Part shown: piece by piece, positions 24,417 through 33,214 of the stretch
How positions within the stretch are numbered: the first letter of the stretch is position 1
Layout of the letters: every line of letters begins with the position of its first letter
NCBI RefSeq assembly: GCF_049532905.1
Contig: NZ_CP064032.1
Coordinates: 3,224,001 to 3,288,000 of the forward strand
DNA from: Dyella_B nitratireducens
GTDB taxonomy: Bacteria > Pseudomonadota > Gammaproteobacteria > Xanthomonadales > Rhodanobacteraceae
Reading direction: 5' to 3'
DNA length: 64,000 bases
The notes under the pieces: generated by a model
The model's input: the letters and a program-made list of their open reading frames with translations, nothing else
What the model was told of the DNA's origin: nothing
Databases searched by the model: none
Position numbers and translations under genes: made by a program

Positions 24417-24540
24417 CGGAATGCTCCTTTCCTGTAAGCAGTCATTGCAGCATCAGGTTTATAGGGATGCAATCGCTCGTTTTACCTATACCTATATCTG
24501 GACGCTTGCTTGCGCGGGAATGATGACCAAAGCCTTCACG

Positions 24541-24915
24541 TCAAAACCAGCGCGGCCCCAGAATCAGCCCCCAGCACAACACCACCAGCACCAGCAGCAC
24601 AAACACGGCCGCTGAACCCATATCCTTGGCTCGACCGGCCAGCTCATGAAACTCGGGACTGACCTTGTCCACCACCGCTTCGATCGCCGAATTGAGCAGT
24701 TCCACCGACAACACCAGGAACACCGGGAAAACCAAGGCGATTTTCTCTAGCGCCCCATTCCCGACCCACAAGCCAATGGGGACAAGGATGACAGTAAGCA
24801 TCGCTTCCAGCCGAAAGGATGCCTCGTGCCGCCAGCCCGCGCGCAGGCCGTTCATCGACCAACGAAAAGCGCGCCACAACTGACGCGGGTCGCCACGAAA
24901 CCCGCTACCCGGCAT
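24541..24915 (-). CDS. dgkA: Diacylglycerol kinase
   Basis: Small trimeric inner-membrane kinase of 124 residues that phosphorylates diacylglycerol released by membrane-derived oligosaccharide and lipopolysaccharide modification. Three membrane helices are visible, together with the catalytic signature VELLNSAIEAVVDKV (E..N..IE..VD) and the N-terminal amphipathic segment RAFRWSMNGL. It lies alone, 120 bases before lemA on the same strand. Confidence 0.95.
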   Translation of the reverse strand: MPGSGFRGDPRQLWRAFRWSMNGLRAGWRHEASFRLEAMLTVILVPIGLWVGNGALEKIALVFPVFLVLSVELLNSAIEAVVDKVSPEFHELAGRAKDMGSAAVFVLLVLVVLCWGLILGPRWF

Positions 24916-25169
24916 GGCTAAAAATGCTTGCCCATGAAGGAATTACGGCGGTTTTCGGCATGGCGGGCAACGCTCCCGGAAAGGCGGCAACAGGCTGGGC
25001 ATCATGCCACAAGCCGGCCGGCACGCCGGCCTGCCGCAGGATTTTGCTTTGCCGCAATGCAACTTTTAGCTAATGACATTTAAGTTACCCTTCGCCGGAT
25101 GTGCCTCACCCAAGGCGCTAAAAACAGGTCGATTTTGGCCTTGTAGTACACGTAATCCGGAACCATCGC

Positions 25170-26720
25170 ATGACCACACTGACCCGACCTGTTTCGCAAA
25201 CCCGATCGTTCACCACGGTCTTCCTTATCGAGATGTGGGAGCGCTTCGGCTTCTACGGCATGCAGGTGCTGATGGTCACCTTCATGATGAAGAAGCTGGG
25301 CTTCGTCGATACCAAGGCGAACTTGGTCTGGGGCGCGGCGGCGGCGCTGATCTATGCCACTCCGGCGATCGGCGGCTGGGTCGGCGACAAGCTGCTGGGC
25401 ACGCGGCGCACCATGCTGATGGGCGCGACCATTCTCGCGCTCGGCTACGGCATGCTTTGGATACCAACGGACAATGCATACGTCACTTATATCTCCCTTG
25501 GCGTGATCGTCGTCGGCAATGGCTTCTTCAAACCCAACGCCGGCAACCTGGTGCGCAAGATCTATGAAGGCGATGAAACACGCATCGATAGTGCGTTCAC
25601 CATCTACTACATGGCGGTGAACATCGGCTCGATGATCTCGATGACGGCAACACCGTGGATTCGCAACTATATCGGCGCGCTCTACGGTGACGATCTTGGC
25701 TGGCACACGGCCTTCGGTGTCTGCTCCATCGGCCTAGTCCTCGGCCTGATCAATTATTCGATGATGAGCCGCACCTTGTCGCATATCGGCTCACCAAGCG
25801 ACCAGCGCCCTGTTGACGTCAAGCGCCTTGCCGCAGTGCTACTGGGCGCACTGGCAACCGTGTTCATCGCCGCCTTCATTTTGCAAAGCGAAACCATCGC
25901 CAGGTTGTGCGTGTATGGTGCGGGCATCGTGATCCTCGGCATCTTCGTGCACCTGATCCGTAGTTCCCAGCCCAGCGAGCGCGCCGGCCTGACGGCAGCG
26001 CTGGTGCTGACGGTGCAGACGATTTTCTTCTTCATCTTCTACGCGCAGATGGCCACGTCGCTGAATCTGTTCGCGCAGCGCAACGTCGATCTGTCGTTCG
26101 ATATCTTCGGCTTCCACCTGTTCAACTGGATTCCCGAGCAGTACCAGAACTTGAATGCCATCTGGATCGTGCTGCTGAGCCCGGTGCTGGTCTTCATCTA
26201 CAACTCGCTCGGCAAGCTCGGCAAGGATCCGTCAGTAGCAACGAAGTTCGCCTGGGGTTTCGCGGCGGTGGCGCTCGGCTTCTTCATGTACGGGTTCGGC
26301 GCGACCTGGGCGGTGAACGGGCAAGTGTCCTCGTGGGTGATGATCTGGGGCTATGGCCTTTACTCGCTCGGCGAGTTGCTGGTGAGCGGCCTGGGCCTGG
26401 CGATGATCGCCCGCTATGTGCCTGAGCGCATGGGCGGCTTCATGATGGGCGCGTACTACGTGGCGGTAGGCATCTCGCAATACCTCGGCAGCGTGGTGGC
26501 CAACATCGCGCACATCCCGGACAACATCACCGATCCGCTGCAGTCGCTGAGCATCTACACGCACCTGTTCAATATTCTTGGCTTCGTGGGCATCGGCTGC
26601 ACCATCGTCGCCGTTCTGATCTTGCCGCTGATGAACAAGCTCTCGGCCACCCACTCCGATGCAGCCGCCGGCTATCAGCCGTTGACCGCTGCACACGGCG
26701 AAGAATTCGAAACGCCTTGA
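25170..26720 (+). CDS. Proton-dependent oligopeptide (POT/PTR2) transporter
   Basis: Major-facilitator peptide importer of 516 residues with about 14 membrane helices. The proton-coupling motif ExxER (E21, E24, R25 in EMWERFGFYG) is intact, and GNGFFKPNAGNLV and GEL near the C-terminal half (SLGELLVSGLG) match the PTR2 signatures. It imports di- and tripeptides with protons. The gene is monocistronic; the 254 bases upstream hold no gene, only a GC-rich palindrome near 25013-25032. Confidence 0.93.
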   Translation: MTTLTRPVSQTRSFTTVFLIEMWERFGFYGMQVLMVTFMMKKLGFVDTKANLVWGAAAALIYATPAIGGWVGDKLLGTRRTMLMGATILALGYGMLWIPTDNAYVTYISLGVIVVGNGFFKPNAGNLVRKIYEGDETRIDSAFTIYYMAVNIGSMISMTATPWIRNYIGALYGDDLGWHTAFGVCSIGLVLGLINYSMMSRTLSHIGSPSDQRPVDVKRLAAVLLGALATVFIAAFILQSETIARLCVYGAGIVILGIFVHLIRSSQPSERAGLTAALVLTVQTIFFFIFYAQMATSLNLFAQRNVDLSFDIFGFHLFNWIPEQYQNLNAIWIVLLSPVLVFIYNSLGKLGKDPSVATKFAWGFAAVALGFFMYGFGATWAVNGQVSSWVMIWGYGLYSLGELLVSGLGLAMIARYVPERMGGFMMGAYYVAVGISQYLGSVVANIAHIPDNITDPLQSLSIYTHLFNILGFVGIGCTIVAVLILPLMNKLSATHSDAAAGYQPLTAAHGEEFETP

Positions 26721-26745
26721 TGTCGAGGGATGCGCTGAGCCCTTT

Positions 26746-26768
26746 CCCCTCCCCTATCGGGAGAGGGG
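26746..26768. repeat. CTCCC-type palindrome after the peptide transporter
   Basis: Imperfect stem CCCCTCCC / GGGAGAGGG with one bulge and a CTATC loop, between the transporter stop and the kinase start. It is related in composition to those at 5262 and 11352 and may act as a terminator. Confidence 0.5.
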
Positions 26769-26785
26769 GCTGGTAGGCTGCGGCC

Positions 26786-28066
26786 ATGCCGCAACATTCC
26801 CTTCAACAACCCTTCGGGCCGCTCGCCCTCACCCGCACTCTCGCCTGGCTACGCCTGTGCGCTATCGGCGGCCAGAGCATGGCCGTGATGGTGTGCTCGT
26901 GGTGGATGCGCATTGACATCCCCACACTCTCGCTGCTGCTCGGCATTGACATGCTCGCCGTGTTCGCCGTGTTTGCAGCGTGGCGCATCAGCCAACCATG
27001 GCCGGTGCGCGAGTGGGAAACGGTGTGCCACATCGTCGCGGACACACTGGTGCTGAGCTACCTGCTCTACTTCACCGGCGGCGCCAGAAATCCGTTCGTC
27101 ACCTTGCTGCTCGTGCCCATCGCGCTGAGTGCAGCAGCGCTATCGGTGCGCGCCATTCTTGCCGTCGCCGCCATCGCTGGCGCGGCGTACTTCGTGCTGT
27201 TGCTTTGGTTCGTGCCCTTGCCGATGAACGAACTGACGGCCAACGATCACGGTTTCTCGCTGCACGTCGCGGGCATGGGCGTGAACTTCGGCATTACGAC
27301 CGTGCTGCTTGGCTTTTTCATCAATCGCCTTGCGACCGCCGTCCGCAGGCAACAACAGGAGGTTCAGCGCGTCCGTGAACGCGCGTTGCGCGACGAAGGC
27401 ATCATGGCCATTGCCACGCAGGCTGCCGGCGCCGCGCATGAACTCAACACACCGCTTTCGACGATGCGCACGCTGTTACCGGAGCTGCGGCGCGAGCATG
27501 CCGCCGATGCAACGCTGGACGAAGACCTGTCCTTGCTGGAAGGCCAAGTGGAGCGCTGCCGCACGATCCTTCGCGAGATGGTCGCCTTCGGCAAGGCGCA
27601 ACTGTCGCAGGAATTCGAACGTGTCACCCTGTCGACGTTTATCCACGGATGTCTAAAGCGCTTCCAGCTCCTGCGTCCGGAAGCAGAGTTGGAGCTGCGT
27701 GTCATGCCGCAACTCAACCAGCTTGTGCTGCGCACACCACCCGGCCTGCGCCACTCCTTGCTCAATCTATTGAACAATGCAGTGGATGCCTCAGCCTTAC
27801 GCGATTCAAACAGCGTCACGCTGGAAGTGCGCCGCGACGGACCTTGGCTTGACTGGATCGTCAGCGACCGTGGCCCGGGCTTTGCCCCCGCGGGCACTCG
27901 CGCAGCCCTTGGCGAGAGCGGCAAGCAAAGCGGCCTCGGTATTGGCTTGGCACTGGCCGAAGCCACCGCCGAAAGGCTTTCTGGCGAGTTGATCGCCAAG
28001 AACACTGAAAACGGTGCGGAAATGTGCCTGCGGCTGCCCTTGTCCACCATTGCCGAGGGCGCATAG
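26786..28066 (+). CDS. RegB/PrrB-like redox sensor histidine kinase
   Basis: Membrane kinase of 426 residues with six predicted helices (about 20-180). Between helices it carries GGARNPF (residues 98-104), the GGxxNPF quinone-binding motif of RegB. The phospho-His is H218 in GAAHELNTPLST, and the HATPase has NLLNNAVDAS, DRGPGF and GLGIGLALAEA. In RegB systems the kinase senses the ubiquinone pool and controls respiratory genes. The partner regulator follows 100 bases downstream on the same strand. Confidence 0.92.
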   Translation: MPQHSLQQPFGPLALTRTLAWLRLCAIGGQSMAVMVCSWWMRIDIPTLSLLLGIDMLAVFAVFAAWRISQPWPVREWETVCHIVADTLVLSYLLYFTGGARNPFVTLLLVPIALSAAALSVRAILAVAAIAGAAYFVLLLWFVPLPMNELTANDHGFSLHVAGMGVNFGITTVLLGFFINRLATAVRRQQQEVQRVRERALRDEGIMAIATQAAGAAHELNTPLSTMRTLLPELRREHAADATLDEDLSLLEGQVERCRTILREMVAFGKAQLSQEFERVTLSTFIHGCLKRFQLLRPEAELELRVMPQLNQLVLRTPPGLRHSLLNLLNNAVDASALRDSNSVTLEVRRDGPWLDWIVSDRGPGFAPAGTRAALGESGKQSGLGIGLALAEATAERLSGELIAKNTENGAEMCLRLPLSTIAEGA

Positions 28067-28169
28067 AACGCGCCTGCAGCGGGCTTGCCTGGCTCACGAG
28101 AGATACAAACGCACACACGGGGCTGCTTATCCGGCAAAATAGTTGGGTGAAGTCGAGCAGAAGCAGCAG

Positions 28170-28757
28170 ATGAACCACCCCATCCCTACCGGCGGTACGC
28201 GTCCCTTGCTGATCGTGGACGACGATGCCACCTTCGTACGTGTTCTGACCCGAGCGTTGACGTCGCGCGGTTTCGAAGTGATCACCGCCGGTACCGCCGA
28301 CGAAGCGCGTGCGCTTTCGCAACGGCATCAGCCTCGCCATTGCGTGCTGGACCTGAAGCTGGGGGAAGAAAACGGCCTGCGCCTGATCCCCGAATTACGC
28401 GAGCTGGTACCCGACGTACGCATCCTGCTGCTGACCGGCTACGCCTCCATCGCCACGGCCGTCGAAGCCATCAAGCGCGGTGCGCATGATTACCTTGCCA
28501 AGCCGGTTGACGCCGACGCCGTGGTTCGCGCCTTGCTCGAAGGCGAAACGGTGCAACCCAGCGAGGACGAGGTCATCGACGCCCCTGAAGCGCCTCTGGC
28601 CTTACGCCGCCTGGAATGGGAACACATCCAGCGCGTGCTCACCGAATGCGACGGCAATATTTCCGAAACGGCACGACGCTTAGGCATGCATCGCCGCACA
28701 CTGCAGCGCAAGCTGAGCAAGCATCCGGTACGTGAGCGGCCGAACCAGAGCAGTTGA
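28170..28757 (+). CDS. RegA/PrrA/ActR-like response regulator
   Basis: Protein of 195 residues: receiver (about 12-125; DDD acidic pocket, acceptor Asp in HCVLDLKLGEENG, KP near 110) and a short Fis-type helix-turn-helix (about 145-185; VLTECDGNISETARRLGMHRRTLQRKLSKH). The HTH is the nearly invariant RegA signature. The ATG at 28170 is preferred to an upstream non-ATG codon at 28143. Together with the preceding RegB-like kinase it forms a redox-responsive system. Confidence 0.93.
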   Translation: MNHPIPTGGTRPLLIVDDDATFVRVLTRALTSRGFEVITAGTADEARALSQRHQPRHCVLDLKLGEENGLRLIPELRELVPDVRILLLTGYASIATAVEAIKRGAHDYLAKPVDADAVVRALLEGETVQPSEDEVIDAPEAPLALRRLEWEHIQRVLTECDGNISETARRLGMHRRTLQRKLSKHPVRERPNQSS

Positions 28758-28799
28758 ACAAATTCATCGTTGCCACCTTACACACGGATCACGTCACGA

Positions 28800-29843
28800 T
28801 CACTGCGTCGAAGATGGCGCAGCCGGTACGCCAAGATGGTTCGACGGATCCGGCTCATCATCGTAGATCGCCACGTGCGGCACGCCATCCGCACCGATCC
28901 AGCCGCGAAACATGCCGTCGGTATTGAACGGCATCGCGATATTGCCGTCCGCATCCAGCGCAATGGCGCCGCCATTGCCACCCATCGACGGGATTTCCTG
29001 GTTGATCACTTCGGCGGTGGCGCGCGGCACCGGTTCGTCCAACATCGATACCTTCATGCAGATTTCGTGCGCAGCAACGGTGCGGATATAGAACTCGCCC
29101 CAGCCTGTGCCTGAGACGGCACACTTTGCATTCGCGTAAGTGCCAGCGCCGATGATCGGCGAATCGCCAACACGGCCCCAACGTTTGTCGGTCATCCCGC
29201 CGGTGGACGTGCCGGCGGCGAGATGTCCGGCACTATCGAGTGCTACCGCGCCGACGGTGCCGAAGTGCTTGGTTGTGTCCTGATTAGCATGAGGCTTTTT
29301 TTCGTTGTCCTCTTTCAACGCTTTTTGCCACTGCTGCCAGCGCTCATCGGTGCGGAAGTAGGAAGGATCGACCAGGGTGATGCCCTGTTCCTTCGCGAAC
29401 GCCTCGGCACCATCGCCGATCAGCATCACATGCGGCGAATGTTCCATCACCGCGCGCGCCAGCAAAATCGGATTTTTCACGCGGTGCACGCCTGCTACCG
29501 ATCCCGCGCTCAAGCTGTCGCCCTCCATCACGGCAGCGTCCATCTCGTTCTTGCCATCATGCGTGAACACCGAACCCCGGCCGGCGTTGAAATTGGGATC
29601 GTCCTCGAGCACGGTGATAGCAGCGGTCACGGCATCGATGGCTGGCTTGCCCGCCTTGAGTTGGGCGTAGCCGTCTTGCAGCGCCTTGCTCATCGCCGCA
29701 CGCACGGCTTTCTCCTTGGCAGGACTCATATCGCGCTTGATCACGCCCGCGCCGCCATGAATCACCAATACCGGTGTAGTGGCATGTGTCATGGCGGCAA
29801 TTCCCAAGGCAGTGAGCGCGATAAGCAGACGGAACGGCTTCAC
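28800..29843 (-). CDS. Isoaspartyl peptidase / L-asparaginase (type 2, Ntn-hydrolase)
   Basis: Precursor of 347 residues with a signal peptide (about 1-21), so it is periplasmic. It cleaves itself before Thr196 in HFGTVGAVALD, whose Thr becomes the nucleophile, and hydrolyses isoaspartyl dipeptides and asparagine. HGGAG near 29-33, GTSTGGMTDKRWGRVGDSPIIGAGTYA in parts (STGGM, GRVGDSPIIG) and the NAGRGSV block are family hallmarks. It is convergent with the RegA-like gene and monocistronic. Confidence 0.93.
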   Translation of the reverse strand: MKPFRLLIALTALGIAAMTHATTPVLVIHGGAGVIKRDMSPAKEKAVRAAMSKALQDGYAQLKAGKPAIDAVTAAITVLEDDPNFNAGRGSVFTHDGKNEMDAAVMEGDSLSAGSVAGVHRVKNPILLARAVMEHSPHVMLIGDGAEAFAKEQGITLVDPSYFRTDERWQQWQKALKEDNEKKPHANQDTTKHFGTVGAVALDSAGHLAAGTSTGGMTDKRWGRVGDSPIIGAGTYANAKCAVSGTGWGEFYIRTVAAHEICMKVSMLDEPVPRATAEVINQEIPSMGGNGGAIALDADGNIAMPFNTDGMFRGWIGADGVPHVAIYDDEPDPSNHLGVPAAPSSTQ

Positions 29844-29922
29844 GTGACACCTCTCGCGAGCATGGAGCGAGTATAGCCGGCCGCCATCGCATCATGCGTC
29901 AAAAGGCCTTTACATGACGCGC

Positions 29923-31218
29923 TCAGGAAGACGGAGATTCAGCGCTGCATCCTGTGCTGGGTGTGATGGAGAGCTGCAGCGGCGATGCATGTCCGCCAAT
30001 GCTTACCAGCATGACTTTACCTAGCGGCCCGCGCAGCGTCGGAGCAACGGTGTCGTGTTGCCCTGCTTCGTCCACCGAACCATGGATATCCATTTGCACC
30101 TGATCGCTGCCTGCCGGCTTCAGCACAAACTTGAATTGCCAGGCGGCCTCACCATCTACCTTGCTTTGTTGCAGGATGGTGGCCGGCTCATTCTCGCGCG
30201 TGCACACAGTGGGGCTGGCGAGCGTGTGATTGCCGCGGCTGACAACGATAGCCAACCTGTACTCCACAGGCGCTTTAACGGCCAAGGCTGACTGTCGTGA
30301 TGCAGCATAGCTAAAACCTGCTATACCGAACGTCAAGCTAAGCAAAAGCAACGCACCGACAGCCCGGCGGCGTGGACTTGGTGTTTTCCGTGTCAACATG
30401 GCAATACGCTCCGTAAGAGGATGACGAGGCGACCAATTGCAACCTATCGGCAGCAGCGCAGTCGCGGTTTGGGTTTTCAACATGGCGTTGGCATAACTGC
30501 GGCGTTGCGCGTGGTGTTCGCGAACCACCGCGGCATCGCATGCAAGCTCCTGGTCATGCCGGAAAGCGCTCCATCCAAGCCATGCCAAGGGATGGAACCA
30601 GAACAACGAAACCAGCATCTGTGCAAGCAAACTCCAGCACCCATCCAGGCGCCGCGCATGCATGCTTTCATGGGCGAGTATGAGCATGCGTTCTGTCGCG
30701 TCGTAGCGAGCCTCGAAATCAGCCGGCAACACGATGCAGGGGCGCCACGCTCCTACCATGGCCGGCCCAATATCCACGCTGTTCGCACGCACCAAAGGCC
30801 AACGATCTGAAGCCTGCCCAATCGATACAGCATCACGCATCAGGTTGCGATAACGCCGCTGAGCCAATGCAGCCCTGACAAGCGTCAGAACTACACCAGC
30901 AAGCCATGCCAGCAGTAGCCACAGATGGGGATTCGTTCCCTGCTCAACGACATGCGTGTTCAGCGTCGCGCTGACCGAGGCAACTTTTTGCACTACCGGC
31001 GGCAACTCAATGATATGTCCCGGCCTGGAATTCGGAAGTTGCGTGACAACCCATGCCAGCAAGGGCAACAACCAGAGCTGGAAGCTGCGCTCGGCACCAA
31101 AAAGTCGCCGGCACGATTTGCGCAGAGCGAACACGATTACAAGCCCCAAGGTGAAAGCAAGCAGCATCGGCCAGCCGCGTGCGATCCATTCCTGCGCGAT
31201 GCGTTCAGGACTGATCAT
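29923..31218 (-). CDS. M56-family (BlaR1/MecR1-like) membrane metallopeptidase
   Basis: About 431 residues. Three membrane helices in the first third, then a cytoplasmic zinc peptidase with HESMH (HExxH) and the downstream glutamate in ELACDAAVV, a further helix near residue 300, and a short periplasmic tail of about 110 residues that lacks a penicillin-binding domain. In BlaR1 systems the peptidase inactivates the paired repressor. The ATG at 31218 overlaps the end of blaI by 14 bases. The tail suggests an envelope signal other than beta-lactams. Confidence 0.88.
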   Translation of the reverse strand: MISPERIAQEWIARGWPMLLAFTLGLVIVFALRKSCRRLFGAERSFQLWLLPLLAWVVTQLPNSRPGHIIELPPVVQKVASVSATLNTHVVEQGTNPHLWLLLAWLAGVVLTLVRAALAQRRYRNLMRDAVSIGQASDRWPLVRANSVDIGPAMVGAWRPCIVLPADFEARYDATERMLILAHESMHARRLDGCWSLLAQMLVSLFWFHPLAWLGWSAFRHDQELACDAAVVREHHAQRRSYANAMLKTQTATALLPIGCNWSPRHPLTERIAMLTRKTPSPRRRAVGALLLLSLTFGIAGFSYAASRQSALAVKAPVEYRLAIVVSRGNHTLASPTVCTRENEPATILQQSKVDGEAAWQFKFVLKPAGSDQVQMDIHGSVDEAGQHDTVAPTLRGPLGKVMLVSIGGHASPLQLSITPSTGCSAESPSS

Positions 31219-31576
31219 CGTCAAGCTTCCGGAGCAATGTGCGCAGCTCGGCAATGTCGCGCTTACTCAGCTTTCGTTGCTCCGAAAAGTGCGCCACCAG
31301 CGGCGCCACGCGACCTTCGAACAACCGATCGAGCAGGCCTTTGCTTTCCTGAGAAATGTATTGTTCGCGGGTCAGCTTCGGGGAATATAGATAACGCCTG
31401 CCGTCACGTTCGGCTTTCACCGCCTTCTTGGTGAGCAGGCGGTTGAGCAGTGACTTGACTGTTCCTTCCTGCCAGTTCTGCTGCTCGCCTACTTCAGCGA
31501 GGATCTCTTCGGCGCTGCGCGGTGACCTTCCCCATAGCACCTCCATGATGACCGCTTCGGCTTCGCTAATAGCCAT
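31205..31576 (-). CDS. BlaI/MecI/CopY-family repressor
   Basis: A 123-residue winged-helix repressor: MAISEAEAVIMEVLWGRSP, then GTVKSLLNRLLTKKAVKAERDGRRYLYSP, the signature of the BlaI family, with a C-terminal dimerisation helix. It would repress itself and the M56 gene until cleaved. Two operator-like palindromes lie directly upstream. The overlap with the peptidase gene implies coupled translation. Confidence 0.94.
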   Translation of the reverse strand: MAISEAEAVIMEVLWGRSPRSAEEILAEVGEQQNWQEGTVKSLLNRLLTKKAVKAERDGRRYLYSPKLTREQYISQESKGLLDRLFEGRVAPLVAHFSEQRKLSKRDIAELRTLLRKLDDDQS

Positions 31577-31588
31577 TCGCCAATCCGT

Positions 31589-31639
31589 TTACATCTGTAA
31601 GCACAAGATAATGTTTACGCGTGTAAACGACTATGTCAA
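31589..31639 (-). promoter_or_regulatory. BlaI-type operators over the blaI promoter
   Basis: Two palindromes precede blaI: TTACATCTGTAA (31589-31600), containing the TACA-N-TGTA core of BlaI/MecI operators, and GTTTACGCGTGTAAAC (31613-31628). A perfect TTGACA -35 lies at 31634-31639 (minus strand), so the second palindrome falls between -35 and -10, a position suited to autorepression. Confidence 0.65.
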
Positions 31640-31768
31640 CAGGCGACGACGTCCCTTGAAATTCCCCTTACGGCTCATCCGGGATCTCTGCGACCTTCGT
31701 ACAACACGCCCCGTCACCGTTCCATCGTATGCTAGGGAGCTAATTCCCCCTGCAAAAAAGGCACCCCC

Positions 31769-33124
31769 ATGGAAAAGGTTTACGCAAGCGCTACCAAGGC
31801 TTTGGATGGTCTGCTGTTCGACGGCATGACCATCGCGGCAGGCGGCTTCGGCCTGTGCGGCATTCCCGAGAACCTGATCGGCGCCCTGCTCGCGGCCGGC
31901 ACGAAGGGTTTGACCATCGTCGGCAACAACGCCGGCGTGGATGATTTCGGCATGGGCCCACTGCTGAAGACGCGCCAGGTCAAGCGCGTGTACGCCTCCT
32001 ACGTGGGCGAGAACAAGGAATTCGAGCGCCAGGTGCTGTCCGGTGAACTGGAGCTGCATCTGGTACCGCAAGGCACGCTGGCTGAGAAGCTGCGTGCGGG
32101 GGGCGCGGGCATTCCGGGGTTCTATACGCGCACGGCTTACGGCACCAAGCTGGCCGAGGGCAAGGAAACCAAGCGTTTTGGTGACAAGGAATACGTACTG
32201 GAAGAAGCAATCCACGCTGATGTTTCAATTGTGAAAGCATGGAAGGGCGACAAGCTCGGCAACCTGGTGTTCCGCAAGACCGCGCGCAACTTCAATCCGA
32301 TGATCGCCACCTGCGGCAAGATTTGCGTGGCTGAGGTGGAAGAACTGGTGGAAGTGGGCGAACTGGATCCGGATCAGATCCATGTGCCGGGCATCTACGT
32401 CGACCGCATCATCAAGGGCGAGAAGTACGAGAAGCGCATCGAATTTCGCACGCTCGCTGGCGCCAACACCGGCAAGGAAAGCCCGATCCGCATGGCCATG
32501 GCTCAGCGCGCGGCGAAGGAATTGCGCGATGGTTTCTACGTAAACCTCGGCATCGGCATTCCCACGCTGGTGGCGAACTTCATTCCGGAAGGCATGGACG
32601 TGATACTGCAGTCGGAGAACGGCCTGCTCGGCATCGGCCCGTTCCCGGATGAAGCGCACGTGGACCCGGACCTGATCAATGCCGGCAAGCAGACGGTTAC
32701 CGCCCTGCCCGGTTCGAGCTATTTCTCCAGCGCCGAATCGTTCGCGATGATCCGCGGCGGGCACATCGACTTGTCGATTCTCGGTGGACTGGAAGTATCC
32801 TGCACCGGTGATCTCGCCAACTGGATGGTGCCGGGCAAGATGGTGAAAGGCCCTGGCGGCGCGATGGATCTGGTCAGTGGCGTGAAGCGCACGGTAGTGC
32901 TGATGGAGCACACCGCGAAGGACGGCTCGCCGAAGATCAAGACGGAGTGCGATCTGCCGTTGACCGGCAAGCAGGTGGTGGACCTGATCATCACCGACCT
33001 GTGCGTGTTCGAAGTAGCGAAGGGCAAAGGATTGACGCTGATCGAACTGCAGCCAGGTGTGACGGTGGATGACGTGAAGGCGAAGACGGGATGCCCGTTT
33101 GAGATCAGCGCTTCACTGCGATGA
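31769..33124 (+). CDS. 3-oxoacid CoA-transferase, fused A and B subunits (SCOT type)
   Basis: Enzyme of 451 residues that moves CoA between succinyl-CoA and acetoacetate in ketone-body use. The A half (about 1-230) has GGFGLCGIPENLI and the glycine loop NNAGVDDFG; the B half (about 240-451) has GIGIPTLVANF and the catalytic Glu283 in LQSENGLLG. Many bacteria encode the halves separately; here they are joined in frame through a charged linker (IKGEKYEKRIEFRTL). Monocistronic, with a REP pair four bases after the stop. Confidence 0.95.
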   Translation: MEKVYASATKALDGLLFDGMTIAAGGFGLCGIPENLIGALLAAGTKGLTIVGNNAGVDDFGMGPLLKTRQVKRVYASYVGENKEFERQVLSGELELHLVPQGTLAEKLRAGGAGIPGFYTRTAYGTKLAEGKETKRFGDKEYVLEEAIHADVSIVKAWKGDKLGNLVFRKTARNFNPMIATCGKICVAEVEELVEVGELDPDQIHVPGIYVDRIIKGEKYEKRIEFRTLAGANTGKESPIRMAMAQRAAKELRDGFYVNLGIGIPTLVANFIPEGMDVILQSENGLLGIGPFPDEAHVDPDLINAGKQTVTALPGSSYFSSAESFAMIRGGHIDLSILGGLEVSCTGDLANWMVPGKMVKGPGGAMDLVSGVKRTVVLMEHTAKDGSPKIKTECDLPLTGKQVVDLIITDLCVFEVAKGKGLTLIELQPGVTVDDVKAKTGCPFEISASLR

Positions 33125-33127
33125 CGC

Positions 33128-33195
33128 GTAGGTTGGGGTGCAAACCCCAACACTCGGATGTGTGTGCGTATGTTGGGGTTTGCACCCCAACCTAT
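33128..33195. repeat. REP pair (BIME), copy 3
   Basis: GTAG-footed palindrome and its inverse with the GTTGGGGT / ACCCCAAC stem; the right foot has changed from CTAC to CTAT. It lies between the CoA-transferase and the convergent sensor kinase. Confidence 0.9.
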
Positions 33196-33214
33196 GTTCC
33201 GGCGGAGATGGAAG

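Noticed and set aside
29923..31576. BlaI/M56 pair as a beta-lactam resistance locus
   Set aside because: No beta-lactamase and no penicillin-binding domain in the M56 protein.
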